Below, one piece after another: positions 3,975 through 6,654 of a stretch of 6,654 bases of DNA (within the stretch, counting starts at the first letter, position 1; each line of letters begins with the position of its first letter). The notes beneath the pieces are model-generated. The model was not told where the DNA came from, did not search any database, and saw only the letters and a list, made by a program, of their open reading frames with translations. A program made the position numbers and the translations under genes. Source of the DNA: Nitrospirota bacterium (GTDB lineage: Bacteria > Nitrospirota > Nitrospiria > Nitrospirales > UBA8639); the NCBI GenBank assembly GCA_003233615.1, contig QIMB01000095.1, positions 1 through 6,654 on the forward strand, written 5' to 3'.

Positions 3975-5699
3975 GTGAAATCCCTTTTTCGAGTCCTCAG
4001 ATATCTTGCACCGTATCGAGCATTGGTCTGTGTGACTTTTTTCTTTGCTGCGCTGACCACGGCATTGGAACTCCTCCCGCCTTGGCTTATTAAAATTGTG
4101 ATTGATGACGTGCTTCCTGCGCACAACATGGATCTGTTGTGGTGGGTGCTGCTCGGACTTCTTCTGGCCTATGGGTTGAAAAACCTCTGCAATTCACTTC
4201 GCATTCGATTTAATAATATGCTCGAACAGCGTGTTGTTCATCGTTTGCGTCGAGAGGTGTTCGATGCCTTACAGCGGTTATCGTTGCAGTATTACGAAAA
4301 TCGATCGACGGGAGAAATCATGTCTCGTGTGGTGAATGATACGGAACATGTCCAACGTATTTTCATTGATGGTTTTGAAGGCATGCTCACAGCGACGTTG
4401 ACCTTGGTTGGCATTTTAACCATTTTGTTTATTCTGAACTGGAAGCTCGCCCTTTTAGTCTTACTTCCCATTCCCATATTAATTATTGGCGGTGTATTTT
4501 TTACCCGTCGCGTGCATCGCTATTATCATGATATTCGTCAACAGGCGGCTGAACTGAATGGATATTTGCAGGATGCCTTGTCTGGCATACGAGAGACGAT
4601 GGGTTTCAATCGCCAATCGTATGAACAATCCCGATTTCAAGATATGTCTCAACAATATGGCGACTCCAATTTAAAGGCGATGTATCTCTGGTCGATCTAT
4701 TCTCCGAGTATGATATTTATTGGCAGCCTAGGAACGGTCTTGATTGTGTGGTTTGGAGCGGGGGAGGTTGTGGCCGGACGGTTGACCATCGGTGAATTTG
4801 TGATGTTTTTGTCATACCTCGTATTATTTTATACGCCCGTGAATCAAATCCATTCAGTCAATCATCTGTTACAACATGCCTTAGCGGCTAGCCAACGTGT
4901 GTTTGAGGTGTTAGATGTCGAGCCGGCTGTGCCTGATCATGGCACACTTCGACCACCGAAGGCGCGATTTTCTGGAAAAGTTGAATGGAAAGATATGACA
5001 TTTGCCTATCGTCCTGAGTCCCCCGTGTTTACCAAGCTCTCTTTGGTGGTCGAGCCAGGTGAACATGTTGCGTTGGTGGGGCCGAGTGGTGTCGGAAAAA
5101 GCACATTAATGAAGCTGCTCTTTCGGTATTATGATGTTGGAGATGGAGCCATTGAATTGGATGGATATGATATTCGAGATCTTCCCTTATCCACATTGCG
5201 CGACCAAATCGGATTTGTCCAACAAGAACCATTTTTATTTAATGGAACGGTGAGGGCGAATCTTGCTTATGGAGATATTTCCGCTTCGCATGAGCAGATT
5301 GAAGCCGTAGCGATGGCCGCGCAAGCTCATGAATTCATTACGGCTTTACCCGAAGGCTATGACACATGGATTGGCGAAAGAGGTGTGAAATTGTCTGTCG
5401 GGCAAAAACAACGAATGGCTATTGCCCGTGTGTTATTAAAGGATCCACCTATTGTGGTGATGGATGAAGCGACGTCAAATATTGATACCGAGACAGAAGT
5501 ACATATTCGAATTGCCATGGATGAGTTGATGCGGGGACGAACGACCTTTATTATTGCCCATCGGCTATCGACCTTACAGACGGTTGATCGAATCGTGGTG
5601 TTGAATCATGGAATCATTCTTGAGGAAGGGGATCATTTGACGCTCATGTCAAAGGGTGGGCTGTATGCTGGTCTCTATGACGCGCAGTTTCACGTCTAA
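3975..5699 (+). CDS. MsbA-type ABC exporter, fused membrane and ATPase domains
   Basis: A 574-residue half-transporter of the type IV (former type I) exporter fold that should work as a homodimer in the inner membrane. Six transmembrane helices fall at about 15-35, 54-70, 136-154, 157-176, 242-260 and 272-290, with a typical NDTEHVQRIF coupling segment. The ATPase domain has Tyr345 (A-loop), Walker A GPSGVGKST (369-377), Q-loop Gln416/417, GERG X-loop (467-470), signature LSVGQ (473-477), Walker B IVVMDE (493-498) with catalytic Glu498, D-loop SNID (501-504) and switch His529. All catalytic residues are intact. The signature has Val in place of the first Gly of LSGGQ, a tolerated variant. The GTG start is forced: an in-frame TAA lies at 3957-3959 and no other start codon comes between. 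No Shine-Dalgarno site is seen. Substrate (lipid, drug or peptide) cannot be told, so no gene symbol is given. Confidence 0.93.
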   Translation: MKSLFRVLRYLAPYRALVCVTFFFAALTTALELLPPWLIKIVIDDVLPAHNMDLLWWVLLGLLLAYGLKNLCNSLRIRFNNMLEQRVVHRLRREVFDALQRLSLQYYENRSTGEIMSRVVNDTEHVQRIFIDGFEGMLTATLTLVGILTILFILNWKLALLVLLPIPILIIGGVFFTRRVHRYYHDIRQQAAELNGYLQDALSGIRETMGFNRQSYEQSRFQDMSQQYGDSNLKAMYLWSIYSPSMIFIGSLGTVLIVWFGAGEVVAGRLTIGEFVMFLSYLVLFYTPVNQIHSVNHLLQHALAASQRVFEVLDVEPAVPDHGTLRPPKARFSGKVEWKDMTFAYRPESPVFTKLSLVVEPGEHVALVGPSGVGKSTLMKLLFRYYDVGDGAIELDGYDIRDLPLSTLRDQIGFVQQEPFLFNGTVRANLAYGDISASHEQIEAVAMAAQAHEFITALPEGYDTWIGERGVKLSVGQKQRMAIARVLLKDPPIVVMDEATSNIDTETEVHIRIAMDELMRGRTTFIIAHRLSTLQTVDRIVVLNHGIILEEGDHLTLMSKGGLYAGLYDAQFHV

Positions 5700-5725
5700 C
5701 TGCACAATGGTTGAGATATTCAATA

Positions 5726-5938
5726 ATGGGAAAGAACACACTTACGTGTCCAACATGTGATAAGGCTGTTTTCTGGGAGGGGAATGTGTTTCGGCCTTTT
5801 TGTTCTCAGCGTTGTCAATTGATTGATTTGCAGGGATGGTTTGGTGAACGGTATTGTATCCCTCAAGATGAAGGCCTAGATGCTGAGGATAGCATGGGGC
5901 ACAATGATGATCGGGTTTCTGGTACTGGAAATTTCTAA
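5726..5938 (+). CDS. yacG: YacG-like zinc-ribbon protein, putative DNA gyrase inhibitor
   Basis: A 70-residue protein with the YacG signature: CPTC (8-11), FRPFCSQRC (22-30), then LIDLQGWFGERYCIP (32-46). Cys8, Cys11, Cys26 and Cys30 are the four zinc ligands. E. coli YacG binds GyrB and blocks DNA binding by gyrase; transfer of that function is inference. The tail after residue 47 is acidic and low-complexity, as is common. I chose the ATG at 5726, which gives the usual short lead before the first Cys. The in-frame TTG at 5711 would add MRYSI. Neither start has a strong ribosome-binding site (GAGA at 5713-5716 suits 5726). It starts 26 nt after the ABC exporter and is followed 14 nt later by a membrane-protein gene, so the three are probably one transcript. 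The link to the exporter is probably only co-transcription. Confidence 0.85.
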   Translation: MGKNTLTCPTCDKAVFWEGNVFRPFCSQRCQLIDLQGWFGERYCIPQDEGLDAEDSMGHNDDRVSGTGNF

Positions 5939-5952
5939 AGAGAACACGAGCA

Positions 5953-6486
5953 ATGCCTAAAGTTATTACAGCAAGACGTCACGAAGATGAAACGGAGAAG
6001 GCTCAGGAGTTTATCCGTACCTATATCTTATTCCCTGCCAGTCTCTTAGGCCTCATTGCCATTGTGGTTGGAGTGGCAGCATTGGGCTATCAATTATATA
6101 AGGGCCAATATGGGTGGGAGACCTTTACGTATAGTTCTGTTCTGCTGATTGCCGGTGTCTTATTGGGATTAGCGCAAACAAAGTATCAGCAATATCTCTT
6201 GCGGAAATTCCCAGGGTATTTTGCCAATCGAATGAAGGCCTTCACGCAACGATCTGTGCGACAAGCAAAAAAAACGGTGTCGAATGTCACGATTGAACAT
6301 CGTGGTCGAGGATTAGTGGGGTTGTGGTATTTCCTGGGCTTCGTCCTCTTGATGACACTAGCAGGTATATGCGTGTGGACAGGATTTTTGCACCCCGTGT
6401 CGGCAATTGCGTTGCCATGGGCAGGCTATTTTTGGGCGAAAATGTTTTTTTGGAAAGGGCTGATCTTGCCGCCAGGGAAAAAATAA
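5953..6486 (+). CDS. Four-helix inner-membrane protein of unknown function
   Basis: A 177-residue protein I do not recognise. Hydrophobic segments lie at about 24-48, 59-75, 120-144 and 147-167. A long, strongly basic loop (76-119, including KYQQYLLRKFPGYF and RQAKKTVS) separates helices 2 and 3, and the C-terminus is PPGKK. By the positive-inside rule this predicts both ends and the central loop in the cytoplasm. The N-terminal 20 residues are highly charged. No catalytic motif, metal site or signal peptide is visible. A purine-rich site (AAAGAGAA, 5937-5944) overlaps the end of yacG and precedes the ATG by 8 nt. Its close spacing with yacG and the ABC exporter suggests one operon, so an accessory role for the exporter is possible but unproven. 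Eight A residues at 6267-6274 encode part of the basic loop. Confidence 0.75.
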   Translation: MPKVITARRHEDETEKAQEFIRTYILFPASLLGLIAIVVGVAALGYQLYKGQYGWETFTYSSVLLIAGVLLGLAQTKYQQYLLRKFPGYFANRMKAFTQRSVRQAKKTVSNVTIEHRGRGLVGLWYFLGFVLLMTLAGICVWTGFLHPVSAIALPWAGYFWAKMFFWKGLILPPGKK

Positions 6487-6559
6487 GGAGAGATGACGCT
6501 TCATCAAGGGAAACGGGAACTGATCAGGTATTGAGGCTGAAGGTGGTTTCTAGGATAAT

Positions 6560-6579
6560 GCCCGTAGATACCCACGGGC
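6560..6579. terminator. Hairpin in the 3' intergenic region, possible terminator
   Basis: GCCCGT (6560-6565) pairs with ACGGGC (6574-6579) around an 8-nt loop. GGGC (6576-6579) could instead pair with GCCC further right (near 6592-6595), giving a competing fold. No T-tract follows on either strand, so an intrinsic terminator is not assured. The position, between the + strand operon and a possible convergent minus-strand gene, is where a shared terminator would be expected. Confidence 0.3.
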
Positions 6580-6595
6580 TTACGCCGCGTGGCCC

Positions 6596-6652
6596 TTAAA
6601 ATTCAAACTCTAGCTGCATCTGCCCTTTGTCCACTCGTTCTTGATGCTCCAC
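6596..6652 (-). CDS. Possible C-terminus of a convergent gene (5' end outside window)
   Basis: Read on the minus strand, the last bases encode VEHQERVDKGQMQLEFEF followed by TAA (complement of 6596-6598). The composition is protein-like, with an alternating Q-L-E-F-E-F end and a terminal Phe. That would suit a beta-strand terminus, including an outer-membrane barrel, but eighteen codons are too few to assign a family. A convergent gene here would also explain why the + strand reading stops at 6486. Chance cannot be excluded. Confidence 0.35.
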   Translation of the reverse strand: MEHQERVDKGQMQLEFEF

Positions 6653-6654
6653 GT

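Noticed and set aside
6493..6534. 13-codon ORF (MTLHQGKRELIRY) after AAGGAG at the end of the operon
   Set aside because: The Shine-Dalgarno-like motif is only 2 nt from the ATG, too close for efficient initiation, and the peptide is very short. It is not supported as a gene.
6324..6599. 91-residue + strand ORF overlapping the end of the membrane protein
   Set aside because: It is an out-of-frame shadow of the four-helix membrane protein, with no ribosome-binding site and no domain-like pattern.

Overview
This is a bacterial window of near-balanced base composition (judged by eye). Genes are tightly packed on the + strand in the right two thirds, and the left part is mostly non-coding and rich in palindromes. 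A signal-peptide HEAT-repeat protein, peptide deformylase, an MsbA-type ABC exporter, a YacG zinc protein and tandem SpoIIAA-like STAS proteins suggest a diderm bacterium. The overall style resembles Nitrospirota, but no marker here proves the phylum, so that is inference.

Layout. 1-137: a palindrome at the window edge and a possible C-terminal fragment of an unrecognised gene. 138-842: about 700 bases with no convincing gene. This stretch holds overlapping inverted repeats (236-280), a foldable element of about 155 nt (365-519), a 12-bp perfect palindrome (634-645), a TGTAC/GTACA palindrome (709-719) and a close match to a sigma-54 promoter (740-755). 843-1625: two STAS-domain proteins, related to each other and both keeping the Asp-Ser pair of anti-sigma-factor antagonists. 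1626-1845: spacer with a doubtful 40-codon ORF. 1846-2079: a 77-residue HEAT-like protein. 2080-2462: non-coding, with a possible sigma-70 promoter. 2463-3847: an exported HEAT-repeat protein and peptide deformylase (def), 29 nt apart. 3848-3974: spacer with a hairpin, a T-tract and a possible promoter placed to give a leaderless transcript. 3975-6486: a compact run of ABC exporter, YacG-like protein and four-helix membrane protein. 6487-6654: hairpins and what may be the C-terminus of a convergent minus-strand gene.

How the genes may work together. The STAS pair looks like a partner-switching signalling module whose kinase, phosphatase and anti-sigma partners are not in the window; its likely sigma-54 promoter implies on-demand expression by an enhancer-binding activator. 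The HEAT protein and def look co-transcribed, although one product should be exported and the other is cytosolic. ABC exporter, yacG and the membrane protein look like one operon, but the exporter's substrate cannot be told from sequence.

I see no rRNA, tRNA, CRISPR array, integrase or transposase. The most unusual part is the regulatory architecture upstream of the STAS genes, rather than a clearly new enzyme system.
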